From Bradyrhizobium sp. CCGUVB1N3 (GTDB taxonomy: Bacteria; Pseudomonadota; Alphaproteobacteria; Rhizobiales; Xanthobacteraceae), in assembly GCF_024199925.1 (NCBI RefSeq), contig NZ_JANADR010000001.1, positions 1,550,001 to 1,614,000 of the forward strand: 64,000 nucleotides of DNA. Direction: 5' to 3'. Numbering within the stretch: the first letter of the stretch is position 1; each line of letters begins with the position of its first letter. A program made the position numbers and the translations under genes. The notes below the pieces were generated by a model. The model was not told the origin of the DNA. It searched no databases and saw only the letters and a program-made list of their open reading frames with translations. This document shows positions 46,785-56,432 of the stretch, piece by piece.

Positions 46785-48206
46785 TCAAATATTCAACACC
46801 CGCCCGTAGGCATCGAGCACGGCTTCCTTCATCATTTCCGACAGAGTCGGATGAGGGAAGACCGTGTGCATCAGCTCTTCCTCGGTGGTCTCCAGATTCA
46901 TCGCAACCACATAGCCCTGGATCAGCTCGGTGACCTCCGCGCCGATCATGTGGGCGCCGAGAAGCTGGCCGGTCTTCTTGTCGAAGATCACCTTGACGAG
47001 CCCCTGGTCCTCGCCGAGCGCGATCGCCTTGCCGTTGCCGACGAAGGGGAAGCGACCGACGCGGATTTCGCGGCCGTTCTCCTTGGCCTTGGCTTCGGTC
47101 AGGCCGACGGACGCCACCTGCGGATGGCAATAGGTGCAGCCCGGGATCATGTTCTTGTCCATGGCGTGCGGATGCAGGCCCTTGATCGCCTCGACGCAGA
47201 TCACGCCCTCATGCTCGGCCTTGTGGGCGAGCATCGGGGGACCTGCGACGTCGCCAATGGCATAGATGCCGGGGACGTTGGTCTTGCCGTAGCCGTCGAT
47301 GACGATGCAGCCGCGGTCGGTTTTGACGCCGAGCTTTTCGAGGCCGAGGTTTTCAATGTTGCCGACCACGCCGACGGCCGAAATCACGCGCTCGAATTCG
47401 GTCGCGACCGGCTTGCCCTTGCCGTCGTCGATTGTGGCAACGACGCTGTCGGCCTTCTTGTCGAGCTTGGTCACCTTGGTCGAGGACATGATCTTGATGC
47501 CCATCTTCTCGAAGCGCTTTCGCGCAAGGCCGGCGATCTCCGCGTCCTCGACCGGGAGGATCTGCGGCAGCACCTCGACCACGGTGACGTCAGATCCCAT
47601 GGTGTGGAAGAACGAGGCGAACTCGATGCCGATCGCGCCCGAGCCGACCACCAGCAGCGACTTCGGAATCCGCTCCGGAATCATGGCCTCGAAATAGGTC
47701 CAGACCAGCTTCTTGTCCGTTTCGAGTCCCGGCAGCACGCGCGGCCGCGCGCCGGTCGCGATGATGATGTGCTTGGCCTGATAGGTCCCCTCGCCCAGCA
47801 TGCCCTTCGGCCCCTCGACGTCGGACTTCTTCACGGTGACCTTGCCGGGCGCATCGATCGAGGCGGCGCCCCAGATGATGCTGATCTTGTTCTTCTTCAT
47901 CAGGAAGCCGACGCCGTCATTGAGTCGCTTCGAGACGCCGCGCGAGCGCTGCACCACCGCCTTCGGATCGAACGAGACCTTCTCCGCCGACAGGCCGTAG
48001 TCCTTGGCGTGCTGCATGTAGTGGTAGATCTCGGCGGAGCGCAGCAGCGCCTTGGTCGGGATGCAGCCCCAGTTCAGGCAGATGCCGCCGAGATAGTTCT
48101 TTTCGACGATCGCGGTCTTGAAGCCGAGCTGCGCGGCGCGGATCGCGGTGACGTAGCCGCCGGGACCGGAGCCGATGATGATGATGTCGAAGGACGTGTC
48201 GGCCAT
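46785..48206 (-). CDS. lpd: Dihydrolipoamide dehydrogenase (E3)
   Basis: FAD/NAD oxidoreductase that reoxidises the lipoyl groups of PDH and related complexes. The 473-residue product has the FAD motif IIIIGSGPGGYVTAI, the redox disulfide GGICLNWGCIPTK, the NAD motif VVGSGAIGIEFASFF, a second FAD motif (GIYAIGDVAGPPMLAH) and the dimer-interface catalytic HPHPTLSE. The start at 48206 (MADTSFD) gives the usual N-terminus. It follows pdhC with a palindromic element in the gap. Length and motifs are normal. Confidence 0.95.
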   Translation of the reverse strand: MADTSFDIIIIGSGPGGYVTAIRAAQLGFKTAIVEKNYLGGICLNWGCIPTKALLRSAEIYHYMQHAKDYGLSAEKVSFDPKAVVQRSRGVSKRLNDGVGFLMKKNKISIIWGAASIDAPGKVTVKKSDVEGPKGMLGEGTYQAKHIIIATGARPRVLPGLETDKKLVWTYFEAMIPERIPKSLLVVGSGAIGIEFASFFHTMGSDVTVVEVLPQILPVEDAEIAGLARKRFEKMGIKIMSSTKVTKLDKKADSVVATIDDGKGKPVATEFERVISAVGVVGNIENLGLEKLGVKTDRGCIVIDGYGKTNVPGIYAIGDVAGPPMLAHKAEHEGVICVEAIKGLHPHAMDKNMIPGCTYCHPQVASVGLTEAKAKENGREIRVGRFPFVGNGKAIALGEDQGLVKVIFDKKTGQLLGAHMIGAEVTELIQGYVVAMNLETTEEELMHTVFPHPTLSEMMKEAVLDAYGRVLNI

Positions 48207-48227
48207 TGCGGCTCCCATTCAACTGAA

Positions 48228-48327
48228 CTTCGTAGGGTGGGCAAAGCGAAGCGTGCCCACCGCCTTCCAACGCTATCAAAAGGTGGGCACGGCGCGTTGC
48301 GCCTTTGCCCACCCTACGCATTCACCG
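48228..48327. repeat. Intergenic palindrome between pdhC and lpd
   Basis: TAGGGTGGGCAAAG near 48233 pairs with CTTTGCCCACCCTA near 48311. An inner pair GCGTGCCCACC / GGTGGGCACGGCGC lies between them. About 100 bp of near-perfect hairpin lie inside an otherwise tightly packed operon. A related fragment occurs at 28870. Confidence 0.8.
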
Positions 48328-48335
48328 TCTGCGGC

Positions 48336-49673
48336 TCACACCATCATCATGACGGGATTTTCGATCAACTGCTTGAACGCGCCGATCAGCTCGGCGCCGA
48401 GCGCGCCATCGATGGCGCGGTGATCGCAGGACAGCGTCACGCTCATCATCTGCGCGATCTCGATCTTGCCATTCCGCACCACTGGCCGCTCCTCGCTGGT
48501 GCCGACCGCAAGGATGGTCGCATGCGGCGGGTTGATCACGGCGGTGAAGTCCTTGATGCCGAACATGCCGAGGTTGGACACGGCGGTCGTGCCGCCCTGG
48601 TATTCCTCCGGCTTCAGCTTGCGCGAGCGCGCACGCGTTGCAAAATCCTTCATCTCGTTGGAGATGGTGGAGAGAGTCTTGGTCTCCGCCTTGCGGATGA
48701 TCGGCGTGATCAGGCCGCCCGGCATCGCCACCGCAACGCCAACGTCGGAATGGTGGTGCTTGACCATGCCGGACTCGGTCCAGCTCACATTGCAATTCGG
48801 GATCTTCTGCAGCGCGACCGCCATCGCCTTGATGACGAAGTCGTTGACCGAGATCTTGTAGAGCGGCTTCTTCTCCTTGTCCTTCGGAGCTGCCGCATTG
48901 ATCTCCTCGCGCGCGACGAGCAGCTTGCCGATGTCGCAGTCGATGGTGAGGTAGAAGTGCGGGACGTTCTGGATCGAGGCAGTCAGGCGCTGCGCGATGG
49001 TGCGGCGCATGCCGTCATGCGGGATGATGTCGTAGGAGCCGGGCTCGAACAGCGACAGGATCTGCTTGTCCGACATGGTCGGCGCGATCGACGGCGCGGC
49101 TGACGGCGCCGCCGCCGGTGCCTTGAGGCCCTTGCCGGACTTCGCCCCTTCGACGTCACGCGCAACGACGCGGCCGTGCGGGCCGGTGCCCGTCACAAGC
49201 GAAATCTGGATGCCGGCGTCCTTGGCCAGGCGCCGCGCCAGCGGCGAGGAGAACACGCGGCCGCCCTGGCCGTTGGTCTGCGCGGCCGGCGCAGCGGCCT
49301 GTGGCGCAGGAGCAGCCTTCGGCGCGGCCGGTGCGGGAGCCGGAGCCGACGCAGCGGCCGGTGCTTCCGTTGCTTTCGGCGGCGCGGCCGACGCGGCGGG
49401 CTTGGCAGCGCCCGCGGCCTTCACGTCCTCGCCCTCGCCGGCGAGCACGGCGATGACATCGTTCACGGGCACGTCCTGCGTGCCCTCGGGCACCAGGATC
49501 TTGGCGATCGTGCCTTCGTCGATCGCCTCGACCTCCATGGTGGCCTTGTCGGTCTCGATCTCGGCGATGACGTCGCCGGATTTGACCTTGTCGCCCTCTT
49601 TCTTCAGCCACTTGGCGAGGTTGCCCTTCTCCATCGTTGGCGAGAGAGCGGGCATCAGGATGTTGATGGGCAT
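48336..49673 (-). CDS. pdhC: Pyruvate dehydrogenase E2, dihydrolipoamide acetyltransferase
   Basis: Core of the PDH complex; transfers acetyl from lipoamide to CoA. The 445-residue protein has an N-terminal lipoyl domain with Lys43 in [11 protein letters not shown]. An Ala/Pro-rich linker (residues about 85-135) and a peripheral subunit-binding domain (VFSSPLARRLAKDAGIQ) follow. The acyltransferase domain ends in the catalytic motif LSCDHRAIDGALGAE; many E2 proteins have DHRVVDG, so the Ala is a mild variant. It is preceded by the small deaminase gene in the pdh cluster. Confidence 0.95.
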   Translation of the reverse strand: MPINILMPALSPTMEKGNLAKWLKKEGDKVKSGDVIAEIETDKATMEVEAIDEGTIAKILVPEGTQDVPVNDVIAVLAGEGEDVKAAGAAKPAASAAPPKATEAPAAASAPAPAPAAPKAAPAPQAAAPAAQTNGQGGRVFSSPLARRLAKDAGIQISLVTGTGPHGRVVARDVEGAKSGKGLKAPAAAPSAAPSIAPTMSDKQILSLFEPGSYDIIPHDGMRRTIAQRLTASIQNVPHFYLTIDCDIGKLLVAREEINAAAPKDKEKKPLYKISVNDFVIKAMAVALQKIPNCNVSWTESGMVKHHHSDVGVAVAMPGGLITPIIRKAETKTLSTISNEMKDFATRARSRKLKPEEYQGGTTAVSNLGMFGIKDFTAVINPPHATILAVGTSEERPVVRNGKIEIAQMMSVTLSCDHRAIDGALGAELIGAFKQLIENPVMMMV

Positions 49674-49739
49674 GCTGACCTCACGAAGAACTTTTCAAAA
49701 CGTCGTCTTCCGACCCACCGGAAGAGCGACAGACCAGGA

Positions 49740-50192
49740 TTAGTTGCCAATGTCGCCCTGCCACAGGCGCTCATTGGCGGGATTGGAACGCCACGACTTC
49801 ATCATGGCAATGGAGCGGTCGTCGGCAAGATCGATCCAGGGGACGTCGAACTTGTCGAGAATGTCCTTGGAGCCCGGGAAGGTCTCGGACTCGCCGATCA
49901 CCACCAGCGAGACCTTGAACAGACCGAGCGCGCCTGCGCACATCGAGCATGGCGACAGCGTGGTGTACATGACGGTGTCGTGGAACGAGATCACGCCGGC
50001 GTCGCGCAGGCAGCTCATCTCGCCGTGCAGGATGACGTTCTTCTCCTGCACGCGGTTGTTGTGGCCGCGGGCGATGATCCTCTTGTCGCGCGTCAGCACG
50101 GCGCCGATCGGCAAGCCGCCTTGCGCGATGGAGGCCTCGGCCTCGCCGATCGCCTCCCGCATGAGATCGTAGTGATAGGATTCGATCGCCAC
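49740..50192 (-). CDS. Nucleoside/cytosine deaminase-family protein
   Basis: A 150-residue zinc deaminase of the CDA superfamily. The zinc site is VILHGEMSCL (His and catalytic Glu) plus LSPCSMCAGAL (two Cys), in a protein beginning VAIESYHYDLMREAI. GGLPIGAVLTRD is the usual substrate-pocket strand. The GTG start at 50192 lies 2 nt after the DUF5076 gene, so the two are coupled. Substrate is uncertain (guanine, cytosine or other); the length fits the tRNA-independent small-molecule group. It lies inside the pdh cluster between pdhB and pdhC. Confidence 0.82.
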   Translation of the reverse strand: MAIESYHYDLMREAIGEAEASIAQGGLPIGAVLTRDKRIIARGHNNRVQEKNVILHGEMSCLRDAGVISFHDTVMYTTLSPCSMCAGALGLFKVSLVVIGESETFPGSKDILDKFDVPWIDLADDRSIAMMKSWRSNPANERLWQGDIGN

Positions 50193-50194
50193 GC

Positions 50195-50500
50195 TCAGTG
50201 CCCCTTCTGCCCGCGCGGCGTCGTGGTGCCGAGGTCGGTCGGACGCTCGATCTCGGCCTCGAACATGTCGAGGATCCGGCCCAGCGCCTCGTCCTCGCTC
50301 ATCTCGCTCTCGCGCGCATAGGCGCGCGCGGCGTGGCGGGCGAGATCGACGAGCAGGAGGCCCCACATGTCGGGCTCCTCGAAGGCACGTTGGAACGCCA
50401 TCGACAGCCCGCCGTCGAGCACGAACACGCGCAGAATCTCGATCGCGTCTTCGCGTCCAATCACGTCAGGCGGAAGTGGCTGCTCCTTGGGCCCTGCCAT
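50195..50500 (-). CDS. DUF5076 domain protein
   Basis: A 101-residue acidic protein beginning MAGPKEQPLPPDVIGREDA; the body EILRVFVLDGGLSMAFQRAF and MWGLLLVDLARHAARAYA matches the small DUF5076 family as I recall it. It lies 3 nt after the pdhB stop and 2 nt before the deaminase GTG, so it is part of the pdh operon. Its function is unknown; the operon position suggests a link to PDH or to the deaminase. Confidence 0.8.
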   Translation of the reverse strand: MAGPKEQPLPPDVIGREDAIEILRVFVLDGGLSMAFQRAFEEPDMWGLLLVDLARHAARAYARESEMSEDEALGRILDMFEAEIERPTDLGTTTPRGQKGH

Positions 50501-50503
50501 GGT

Positions 50504-51880
<1,377 letters not shown>

Positions 51881-51909
51881 ATCGACTCCAAAAGAAAGCT
51901 TGCGCGCTT

Positions 51910-52932
51910 TTAGCGGTAAACGTCGGTCCAGAGCTCGGAGGCATCCGGCTCGGGATCATGCTGGGCAAAGTCTGCGGACGCGTTGACGATGTCGCGGACC
52001 TCGGCGTCGATCGCCTTCAGATCCTGCTCGCTCATCTTGGCGGCCAGGAGGCGGTTGCGCACCTGCTCGATCGGGTCCTGGTCGTGACGGACCTTCTCGA
52101 CCTCCTCGCGCGTGCGGTATTTTGCGGGATCCGACATCGAATGTCCGCGATAGCGATAGGTCTGCATCTCCAGGATGACCGGGCCCTTGCCGGCGCGGCA
52201 CCAAGCGACCGCTTCGTCGCCGGCGGCCTTCACCGCGCGGACGTCCATGCCGTCGACCTGATGACCGGGGATGTTGAAGGACAGGCCGCGCTTGGAGAAA
52301 TCCTGGAGCGCGGACGCGCGCGAGACCGACGTACCCATGGCGTAGCGGTTGTTCTCGATGACAAAGATCGCAGGCAGCTTCCAGAGCTCCGCCATGTTGA
52401 AGCTCTCGTAGACCTGGCCCTGGTTCGAAGCACCATCGCCGAAATAAGCGACGGCGACACTGTCATTGCCGCGATACCGATTGGCGAAAGCGAGGCCCGC
52501 ACCGAGCGAGACCTGGGCGCCGACGATGCCGTGGCCGCCGTAAAACTTCTTCTCCACGCTGAACATGTGCATGGAGCCGCCCTTGCCCTTGGAATAGCCG
52601 CCGCGGCGGCCGGTGAGTTCGGCCATGACGCCATTGGCTTCCATGCCGGTGGCGAGCATGTGGCCGTGATCGCGATAGCCGGTGATGACCTGGTCGCCGT
52701 CCTTCAGCGCCATCTGCATGCCGACCACCACGGCCTCCTGGCCGATATAGAGATGGCAGAAGCCGCCGATCGCACCCATGCCGTAGAGCTGGCCGGCCTT
52801 TTCCTCGAACCGCCGGATCAGGAGCATTTCGCGGAGCGCCTTCAGCTCCTGCTCCCTGGTGAATTCCGGGGGCGAACCGCCGTTGGTCTTGTCTTGTGGA
52901 GAGCTTGCGGCGGCTTTCTTGGGTGCGGCCAT
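51910..52932 (-). CDS. pdhA: Pyruvate dehydrogenase E1 alpha
   Basis: TPP-binding alpha chain of E1 (340 residues), carrying out the decarboxylation of pyruvate. The signature is the ThDP motif [20 protein letters not shown], the phosphorylation-loop-like [28 protein letters not shown] and [18 protein letters not shown] 25-residue Ala/Lys-rich N-terminus precedes the domain. First gene of the pdh cluster; pdhB follows after 29 nt. Confidence 0.95.
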   Translation of the reverse strand: MAAPKKAAASSPQDKTNGGSPPEFTREQELKALREMLLIRRFEEKAGQLYGMGAIGGFCHLYIGQEAVVVGMQMALKDGDQVITGYRDHGHMLATGMEANGVMAELTGRRGGYSKGKGGSMHMFSVEKKFYGGHGIVGAQVSLGAGLAFANRYRGNDSVAVAYFGDGASNQGQVYESFNMAELWKLPAIFVIENNRYAMGTSVSRASALQDFSKRGLSFNIPGHQVDGMDVRAVKAAGDEAVAWCRAGKGPVILEMQTYRYRGHSMSDPAKYRTREEVEKVRHDQDPIEQVRNRLLAAKMSEQDLKAIDAEVRDIVNASADFAQHDPEPDASELWTDVYR

Positions 52933-53101
52933 GGGAATTCCGGGTCAGAGAAAACTAAGCCCTCTCTAACCCAACTCAAACGCGCGCGAAAGCGCTGCGG
53001 CGACGCCATACGATTTTCATTATGCCGCAGTGCAGCGTGACCGAAATATTGCAAAACCTTTGGCGCCGATCAGGCAACATTAGCTCTCCGTGAAGCCGCC
53101 C
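52933..53101. promoter_or_regulatory. Upstream region of the pdh cluster
   Basis: About 170 bp between pdhA and the 3' end of the GDPD gene; it should hold the pdhA promoter. No operator was identified by eye. Confidence 0.35.
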
Positions 53102-54487
53102 TCACCAGCCGAGCTCGCGCAGATAGGCTGCGCGGGCGCCAACTCCGGTATGCGTGAAGTCGGTAAAGACCCCATCCACGCCGAGACGGAAGAATTTGAG
53201 ATATTCGAGGCTTGGATCGCCATGATAGTCGCCAGCCAGGTACTTCTTCTCGTTCCGGAAAGTGAAGACGTGCACGAACAGGCCGAGCTTGTGCGCGTCG
53301 GCAACGAGGCTGGTCGCTTCCTGCGTCGAAGCCTCTGGCGTCGATCCCTTGTAGGGAGTGCCGTCGGCGTTGCTGTCCTTCCACGGCGAAATCTTGAGCG
53401 GAACGATATAGGGCTTCCACGGACCAATGCCGTCGGCATAGGTCTTGATCTCCGCAAGGCCCTCGGAGGTTAGCATCGCATCATACAAGCGCGCGTCACC
53501 CGAAATCGTCCAATCGAACGGACGCGAATTGGTGATGTTGTCGTTGAGGACCTTGCCGTTCTTGAAGTCGACACCGTTGCCATCGATGAGCTGGACCTGC
53601 CGCGTCTCCAGTCCATGGCTGCGCATGTATTTCAGGCTGCCGGGCTCGAAGCTCTGAACGAGGATGGGGGCCTCCTTCGCGTTGAGGCCGTTGTCCTTGA
53701 TGATCTTGATCAACGCATCCTCGAGCGGGTGGCTGCCGGGCGCGCCACAGCCATTGGCAATCGCCTGGGCATTGTTCCAGGTCGGATTCTTGGTTTCCGG
53801 ATAGACGGCGATGGGACGCCCCGTCTCCTTGCTCTTGACCTTGGCGATGTCGATGATGTCCTGGAAACTGATGATCGGGAACTTGCCGTTGAAGACCTTC
53901 GGCCTTTCGTTGGCCGCATCATAGGTGGTGCCGGCGATCCAATCCTTCAGCTCGGCCATGGTGAAGTCGGTGATCGACCAATCATTGGTATGGTCCTCGC
54001 CGTCCACGATCAGCGATTTCAGCACGGATTTGGGGTCGGCCGGATTGGTGAGATCCGTGAGGTAGTCAGCAGGTGTGCTGGGGGAAGAAGGAGCCTTGAC
54101 GCGCACGCCGGGCACCGTGCGCTTGCGGGCCGCAACCGCCGGATTGGTCTTCGCCACCTCGGCGACGTTGGTATTGTCGTTCAGCCAAGGGTTGTGACGT
54201 GCGACCAGGACACAATCCTTGGTCAGGTGCAGGTCCTCTTCGAGCGCGTCGGTTCCAAGCGCTGCGGCAAGGTCATACGATGCCTCGGTCTCTTCGGGCA
54301 CCAGCCCCGGCAGGCCGCGATGGCCGAGGATCAGTGGCGGCTTTCCGTCGAGGGTCAGGACGTTCTTGGCGCCGGCTGGCGCCGAACCGGCCTGTGCAAA
54401 GGCCGTCGATGGCGGGAGGAACGCCAAAGCCACCGCGCCGAACAGCATCGCTCCAACACGCACCCGTCGTAAACGACCGTCCTTCAT
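53102..54487 (-). CDS. glpQ: Periplasmic glycerophosphodiester phosphodiesterase
   Basis: A 461-residue GDPD. The signal peptide is GAMLFGAVALAFLPPSTAFA. The active-site segment is LILGHRGLPGLVPEET with catalytic His, EEDLHLTKDCVLVARHN with the Glu-Asp and second His, and a late IAVYPETKNPTWNN with the metal Glu. A long central loop (TVPGVRVKAPSSPSTPADYL) inserts between strands. It releases glycerol-3-phosphate from deacylated phospholipids outside the cytoplasm. The ATG at 54487 is preceded by GGGAGGCTTGGCC. It is separated from the aldehyde dehydrogenase by two strong hairpins. Confidence 0.9.
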   Translation of the reverse strand: MKDGRLRRVRVGAMLFGAVALAFLPPSTAFAQAGSAPAGAKNVLTLDGKPPLILGHRGLPGLVPEETEASYDLAAALGTDALEEDLHLTKDCVLVARHNPWLNDNTNVAEVAKTNPAVAARKRTVPGVRVKAPSSPSTPADYLTDLTNPADPKSVLKSLIVDGEDHTNDWSITDFTMAELKDWIAGTTYDAANERPKVFNGKFPIISFQDIIDIAKVKSKETGRPIAVYPETKNPTWNNAQAIANGCGAPGSHPLEDALIKIIKDNGLNAKEAPILVQSFEPGSLKYMRSHGLETRQVQLIDGNGVDFKNGKVLNDNITNSRPFDWTISGDARLYDAMLTSEGLAEIKTYADGIGPWKPYIVPLKISPWKDSNADGTPYKGSTPEASTQEATSLVADAHKLGLFVHVFTFRNEKKYLAGDYHGDPSLEYLKFFRLGVDGVFTDFTHTGVGARAAYLRELGW

Positions 54488-54529
54488 GGCCAAGCCTCCC
54501 TCTTTCGCCCGGCAGCGCTCGAACGCCAC

Positions 54530-54557
54530 AGGGGCCGAGCTGAATAGCTCGGCCCCT
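54530..54557. terminator. Perfect hairpin between aldehyde dehydrogenase and GDPD genes (1)
   Basis: AGGGGCCGAGCT-GAAT-AGCTCGGCCCCT: a 12-bp perfect stem with a 4-nt loop. The plus-strand side is followed by CGTCTTGTCT. The stem lies about 45 bp upstream of the glpQ start, so it could also affect its translation. Confidence 0.7.
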
Positions 54558-54591
54558 CGTCTTGTCTCAATTCTTTGACGAAGGGATGACG

Positions 54592-54618
54592 GAGGCGGCG
54601 CCGCACTGGCGCCGCCTC
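54592..54618 (-). terminator. Hairpin immediately after the aldehyde dehydrogenase stop (2)
   Basis: GAGGCGGCGCC / GGCGCCGCCTC, an 11-bp perfect stem with a 5-nt loop, begins 8 bp after the dehydrogenase stop. No long T-run follows on the minus strand. Probable terminator of the dehydrogenase transcript. Confidence 0.7.
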
Positions 54619-54625
54619 TAGTCGA

Positions 54626-56143
54626 TCAGAAGAAACCGAGCTTCTTCGGGCTGTAGCTGACCAGGAGGTTCTTGGTCTGCTGATAGTGATCGAGCATCAT
54701 CTTGTGGGTCTCGCGACCGACACCGGACTGCTTGTAGCCGCCGAACGCCGCGTGCGCGGGATAGGCGTGGTAGCAGTTGGTCCAGACCCGGCCTGCCTGG
54801 ATGGCGCGGCCAAAGCGGTAGCAGCGATTGGCATCGCGGCTCCAGACACCGGCCCCCAAGCCGTAGAGCGTGTCGTTGGCGATCGCGAGCGCTTCCTCGT
54901 CGGTCTTGAAGGTCGTGACCGATACGACGGGGCCAAAGATCTCCTCCTGGAAGATCCGCATCTTGTTGTGGCCGTGGAACACGGTCGGCTGGACGTAGTA
55001 GCCGCCCGCGAGATCGCCGCCGAGGCTCGCGCGGCCACCGCCGGCCAGGACCTTCGCCCCTTCCTTCTTGCCGATGTCGATATAGGAAAGAATTTTCTCC
55101 AGCTGCTCGCCGGAGGCCTGGGCACCGATCATGGTGTCCGCGGCGCGCGGATCGCCCTGCTTGATGGCGGCGACGCGCTTCAGCGCCCGCTCCATGAAGC
55201 GGTCGTAGATGCCCTCATGGACCAGCGCACGGCTCGGACAGGTGCAGACCTCGCCCTGGTTGAGCGCGAACATCACGAAGCCTTCGATCGCCTTGTCGAA
55301 GAAATCGTCGTCTTCGGCGGTGACGTCCTTGAAGAAGATGTTCGGCGATTTGCCGCCGAGCTCGAGCGTGACGGGAATCAGGTTCTGTGCGGCATATTGC
55401 ATGATCAGCCGACCCGTCGTGGTCTCGCCGGTGAAGGCGATCTTGGCGATACGCGGGCTGGACGCGAGCGGCTTGCCGGCCTCCAGGCCAAAGCCGTTGA
55501 CGATGTTGAGGACGCCGGGCGGCAAGAGGTCGCCGACGATCTCGGCCCAGACCATGATCGAGGCTGGCGTCTGCTCGGCCGGTTTCAGCACCACGCAGTT
55601 GCCCGCGGCGAGCGCAGGCGCGAGCTTCCAGCACGCCATCAGCAGCGGGAAGTTCCAGGGGATGATCTGGCCGACCACGCCGAGCGGCTCATGGAAATGA
55701 TAGGCGATAGTGTCATGGTCGATCTCGCCGATTGAGCCTTCCTGGGCACGAACGACGCCGGCGAAATAGCGGAAGTGATCGATCGCGAGCGGCAGGTCGG
55801 CGGCGCGGGTCTCGCGGATCGGCTTGCCGTTATCCCAGGTCTCGGCGATCGCGAGCCGCTCGAGATTTTCTTCCATGCGGTCGGCGATCCGGTTCAGGAC
55901 CGCGGCGCGCTCGGCGACGCTGGTGCTGCCCCAGGCGGCCTTGGCGGCATACGCGGCATCGAGCGCGGCCTCGACGTCCTGGTGATCGGAGCGCGCGATC
56001 TTGCAGACGACCTGGCCGTTCACCGGCGAAGCGTTGTCGAAATATTTGCCGGATTGTGGGGCGACGAATTTGCCGCCGATGAAATTGTCGTACTTCGCGG
56101 CGAAGGGAACTTCCGTGACGTTGAGGAATTCGACCTTGTTCAT
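54626..56143 (-). CDS. NAD-dependent aldehyde dehydrogenase
   Basis: ALDH-superfamily enzyme of 505 residues oxidising aldehydes to acids. The motifs are [20 protein letters not shown], the cofactor loop [13 protein letters not shown], general-base Glu in [14 protein letters not shown], catalytic Cys in [14 protein letters not shown] and late [13 protein letters not shown]. The sequence resembles the AldB/ExaC (acetaldehyde and related) group. It is read from the ATG at 56143, since the open frame upstream is not conserved and a 20-bp palindrome sits about 112 bp before the start. A GAF-Fis regulator lies upstream on the same strand. Confidence 0.92.
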   Translation of the reverse strand: MNKVEFLNVTEVPFAAKYDNFIGGKFVAPQSGKYFDNASPVNGQVVCKIARSDHQDVEAALDAAYAAKAAWGSTSVAERAAVLNRIADRMEENLERLAIAETWDNGKPIRETRAADLPLAIDHFRYFAGVVRAQEGSIGEIDHDTIAYHFHEPLGVVGQIIPWNFPLLMACWKLAPALAAGNCVVLKPAEQTPASIMVWAEIVGDLLPPGVLNIVNGFGLEAGKPLASSPRIAKIAFTGETTTGRLIMQYAAQNLIPVTLELGGKSPNIFFKDVTAEDDDFFDKAIEGFVMFALNQGEVCTCPSRALVHEGIYDRFMERALKRVAAIKQGDPRAADTMIGAQASGEQLEKILSYIDIGKKEGAKVLAGGGRASLGGDLAGGYYVQPTVFHGHNKMRIFQEEIFGPVVSVTTFKTDEEALAIANDTLYGLGAGVWSRDANRCYRFGRAIQAGRVWTNCYHAYPAHAAFGGYKQSGVGRETHKMMLDHYQQTKNLLVSYSPKKLGFF

Positions 56144-56255
56144 GTTCACTCCCGATGTTGCTGTTTGCGCGATCGTCGTGTGTTCACGACTTGCGCAGAC
56201 CATGTCGCGGGAGATGTTTTCTGTCAGCCCAGGTGGGAGCGATGATGGAGGCGAC

Positions 56256-56275
56256 CTGTCGCAGTACTGCGACAG
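56256..56275. promoter_or_regulatory. Perfect 20-bp palindrome upstream of the aldehyde dehydrogenase gene
   Basis: CTGTCGCAGTACTGCGACAG, ten bases exactly repeated as the complement, lies 113 bp before the dehydrogenase ATG and 157 bp after the stop of the GAF-Fis regulator. Position and symmetry make it a candidate activator-binding site for that regulator. No -24/-12 promoter was found between it and the gene. Confidence 0.65.
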
Positions 56276-56297
56276 CTTCACTCACCACAACTACCGA

Positions 56298-56405
56298 CCT
56301 CATCCTGAGGAGCCGCGAAGCGGCGTCTCGAAGGATGGCCGCGGGCACAGTCGGGCCTGCATGGTTCGAGACGGCGCTTACGCGCCTCCTCACCATGAGG
56401 AGCTA
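56298..56405. repeat. Rhizobial-type intergenic palindrome
   Basis: Same family as 46639 and 58711: CCTCATCCTGAGGAGCCGCG...CTCACCATGAGGAG, with inner palindromes GCCGCGAAGCGGC and ATGGTTCGAGACGGCGC. It separates the regulator from the dehydrogenase promoter. Confidence 0.8.
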
Positions 56406-56432
56406 GAATGTACGTTGGGAAAAAGCAGGAGC

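Noticed and set aside
46770..49103. Very long plus-strand open frame antisense to lpd and pdhC
   Set aside because: It is Asp/Arg/His/Leu-rich and mirrors the codon bias of the real genes; lpd and pdhC have full motifs on the other strand.
56144..56255. Sigma-54 promoter for the aldehyde dehydrogenase
   Set aside because: No GG-N10-GC spacing with the TGGCAC/TTGC context was found on the minus strand, and the regulator lacks the ATPase module.
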